A stretch of 16,544 bases of DNA from CAZNNH01 sp964574335 (GTDB lineage Bacteria; Acidobacteriota; Vicinamibacteria; Fen-336), in NCBI GenBank assembly GCA_964574335.1, contig CAZNNH010000139.1, positions 1 to 16,544 on the forward strand. The letters run 5' to 3'. Position numbers and translations under genes: made by a program. The notes beneath the pieces are model-generated. The model was not told where the DNA came from. It did no database searches and saw only the letters and a list, made by a program, of their open reading frames with translations. Positions within the stretch are counted from its first letter, which is position 1; every line of letters begins with the position of its first letter. This document shows positions 15,018 through 16,544 of the stretch, one piece after another.

Positions 15018-15998
15018 TCACACCACCTGGAAGCGTGGGGGCCTTTCGGCGAAGCGCCACAGGCCGGCGCGACGGGCCGCGGCATACGCCGCCTCGATCT
15101 CGTCGCGGCGCGGCGTGCGGTCGATCTCCGGGAAGCGGCGCCCCCCCGAGCGGCCCGGCTGTCCCACCTTGTGGGCCGGCCGGTACTGGGCCATCACGTT
15201 CACGAAGGTGTCCTCCGAGACCTCCCGAGCCAGCCACTCGAGGATCGCCGCCGACTCGTCGCCCTGCCCGGGCATCACCAGGTGCCGCACCAGCACGCCA
15301 CGCCGGGCGACGCCGTCCGGGCCGACCAGCAGCGGCCCCACCTGACGGTGCATCTCGCGGATCGCCTCTCGAGCACGCTGCGGGTAGTCCCGGGCCAGCG
15401 CCAGCCGGAGGGCCGTCTCGGGCCGCCAGAACTTGAAATCGGGCATGTAGACGTCCACCAGCCCCTCGAGCAGCCGCAACGAGGAGACAGCGTCGTAGGC
15501 GCTGGTGTTGTAGACGATGGGGAGGCGCAGCCCACGGGGCACCGCCCGTCCCAGTGCCTCGATGACCTGAGGCACCACGTGCTCGGGCGTCACCAGGTTG
15601 ACGTTGTGGCAGCCGCGGGCCTGCAGCTCCAGCATCAGCGTGGCGAGGTGGTCGGCGTCGCACTCGTACCCCGAGACCTGCTGGGAGATGTCCGCGTTCT
15701 GGCAGAAGACGCAGCGGAGGTTGCACAGGCTGAAGAAGATGGTCCCCGAGCCGCGGGTGCCGCGCAGGCAGTCCTCCTCGCCGAGGTGCGCAAAGGCGCT
15801 CGACACGATGGCGTGGCGGCCGGTCCGGCAGGCGCGCCGGTGGTCCCGCAGACGGTCGTTGCCGCAGCCGCGGGGACACGCACGGCAGGCGGCCAGCTCG
15901 GCCAGGGCGGCCTCGACCCGCGCCTCGAGCCCTCCCTGGTGATGGAGCTGCAGATACGCGGGCTCGAAATCGGAGACCTGGAAGCGGCCTTGGGCCAT
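15018..15998 (-). CDS. PflX-like radical SAM protein (pyruvate-formate-lyase-activating enzyme homologue)
   Basis: This 326-residue protein belongs to the COG1313/PflX group of radical SAM enzymes, whose substrate is unknown. The [4Fe-4S] SAM-binding motif is C92-x3-C96-x2-C99 (SLCNLRCVFCQN), and the partial-barrel segments follow: GCHNVNLVTPEH, IVYNTSAYD, VDVYMPDFKFW, VLVRHLVMPG, VMAQYRPAH. Ahead of it are four more cysteines, C38-x2-C41-x3-C45-x11-C57 (ACRACPRGCG), typical of this subgroup and possibly binding a further cluster or metal. I chose ATG at 15996-15998; TTG 16034 is an in-frame alternative adding 12 Pro-rich residues. A TAGCAT box 7 bases before the ATG and no Shine-Dalgarno suggest leaderless initiation. 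The usual partner in such clusters is variable, so no substrate is proposed. Confidence 0.87.
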   Translation of the reverse strand: MAQGRFQVSDFEPAYLQLHHQGGLEARVEAALAELAACRACPRGCGNDRLRDHRRACRTGRHAIVSSAFAHLGEEDCLRGTRGSGTIFFSLCNLRCVFCQNADISQQVSGYECDADHLATLMLELQARGCHNVNLVTPEHVVPQVIEALGRAVPRGLRLPIVYNTSAYDAVSSLRLLEGLVDVYMPDFKFWRPETALRLALARDYPQRAREAIREMHRQVGPLLVGPDGVARRGVLVRHLVMPGQGDESAAILEWLAREVSEDTFVNVMAQYRPAHKVGQPGRSGGRRFPEIDRTPRRDEIEAAYAAARRAGLWRFAERPPRFQVV

Positions 15999-16061
15999 CG
16001 ACTGAATGCTAGGATCCGGCCGAGGGGTAGGCAAGGGGCAGGTCCCGGGTGCCGCTCAGGC

Positions 16062-16544
16062 TCAGGCGTCGCGGCCGAGCAGCAGCACGGTCATGTCGTC
16101 GCGCGGGCGGACGCCGTCGGCGAAGGTCAGGACGTCGGCGATCAGGGCGTCGATCAGGGCCCGCTCCTGGAGCCTCTGGTGGCTGCGGAGGAAGGCCTCG
16201 AGACGCACCTCGCCGTACTCCTCGTCGCGGGGGTTGGTGGCCTCGGTGATGCCGTCGGTGTAGACGAGCAGCCGGTCGCCCGGGCCGATCTCCGCCTCCA
16301 TGGTCTCGAAGCTGCTTTGCGGCAGCACGCCGAGCGCCACTGCCGTCGGCGCCAACCCCTCGAGGGTGCCGTCCGACCGGATCAGCACCGGCGGGTTGTG
16401 CCCGGCGTTCACGTACCGCAGGCGGCCGGCCTCACCGTCCACCTCGCTGTAGAACAGCGTGATCAGGCGGTTGGACGGGATGTTGGCGTGGAGGTGGGCG
16501 TTGAGCTTCTCGACCAGCTCGGAGCCGCGCAGGCCGGCGGTGAG
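16062..16544 (-). CDS. SpoIIE/RsbU-type PP2C serine phosphatase (C-terminal part)
   Basis: Only the last 160 residues are in the window; the open frame runs through the right edge and the N-terminus is missing. The sequence is the C-terminal half of a SpoIIE-like PP2C domain: LNAHLHANIPSNRLITLFYSEVD, the signature RYVNAGHNPPVLIR, LGVLPQSSFE, GDRLLVYTDGITEATN with a metal-binding Asp, and the final DDMTVLLLGRD, whose Asp pair also binds metal. Such proteins dephosphorylate anti-sigma-factor antagonists in partner-switching pathways. The sensor domain that would tell the signal lies outside the window. It is 63 bp upstream of the radical SAM start on the same strand. Confidence 0.9.
   Translation of the reverse strand, partial: LTAGLRGSELVEKLNAHLHANIPSNRLITLFYSEVDGEAGRLRYVNAGHNPPVLIRSDGTLEGLAPTAVALGVLPQSSFETMEAEIGPGDRLLVYTDGITEATNPRDEEYGEVRLEAFLRSHQRLQERALIDALIADVLTFADGVRPRDDMTVLLLGRDA

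Noticed and set aside
13601..15436. Long plus-strand open frame (611 codons) opposite the hydantoinase and radical SAM genes
   Set aside because: It crosses two well-supported minus-strand genes and has shadow-frame composition (RGxGR and Pro/Arg runs).

Overview
The window is very GC-rich and almost fully coding. It reads as ordinary chromosome of a Gram-negative-type bacterium with periplasmic c-type cytochromes, a lipoprotein and a TRAP transporter. The gene set (TRAP operon with a TatT lipoprotein, PilZ protein, MtfA-like peptidase, SpoIIE-type phosphatase, PflX-like radical SAM protein) would fit an Acidobacteriota/Thermoanaerobaculia-like organism, but that is inference from gene content and codon use, not proof. 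A run of ten N (11409-11418) marks a scaffolding gap, so this is probably a draft or metagenome assembly.

Layout, left to right. (1) 1-1677, plus strand: the tail of a glycine-zipper-like protein, an MtfA-type zinc peptidase, and an RluA-family pseudouridine synthase overlapping it by 4 bp. (2) 1728-2390: a PilZ protein on the minus strand and a 72-residue unknown protein on the plus strand, with divergent promoters between them. (3) 2407-5711, plus strand: a CPA2/Kef-type cation/proton antiporter, an exported 5'-nucleotidase-like metallophosphatase overlapping it by 4 bp, and a thioredoxin-like [2Fe-2S] ferredoxin. (4) 5719-6090, minus strand: a small helix-turn-helix protein, followed by a tRNA-Ala(GGC) with a clear promoter. 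(5) 6508-7868, plus strand: a cytochrome c'/c556 and a membrane-anchored dihaem cytochrome c, overlapping by 4 bp. (6) 8122-13459, plus strand: a TRAP-T operon (TatT lipoprotein, DctP binding protein, fused DctQM permease interrupted by the gap) ending in an aldehyde dehydrogenase. (7) 13463-13579: a tandem, palindromic repeat element between convergent genes. (8) 13517-16544, minus strand: dihydropyrimidinase/hydantoinase, PflX-like radical SAM protein, and the C-terminal part of a SpoIIE/RsbU-type PP2C phosphatase cut by the window edge.

The most coherent system is region 6. The binding protein lacks the arginine that normally pins the substrate carboxylate in TRAP receptors, and it is encoded with a TatT partner and an aldehyde dehydrogenase, which suggests uptake of an unusual substrate. 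The repeat element is the most unusual DNA feature: it supplies the stop codon and about the last 20 codons of the hydantoinase. I found no CRISPR array, insertion sequence, phage module or recognisable defence system. The hunt therefore yields modest leads rather than a clearly new system.
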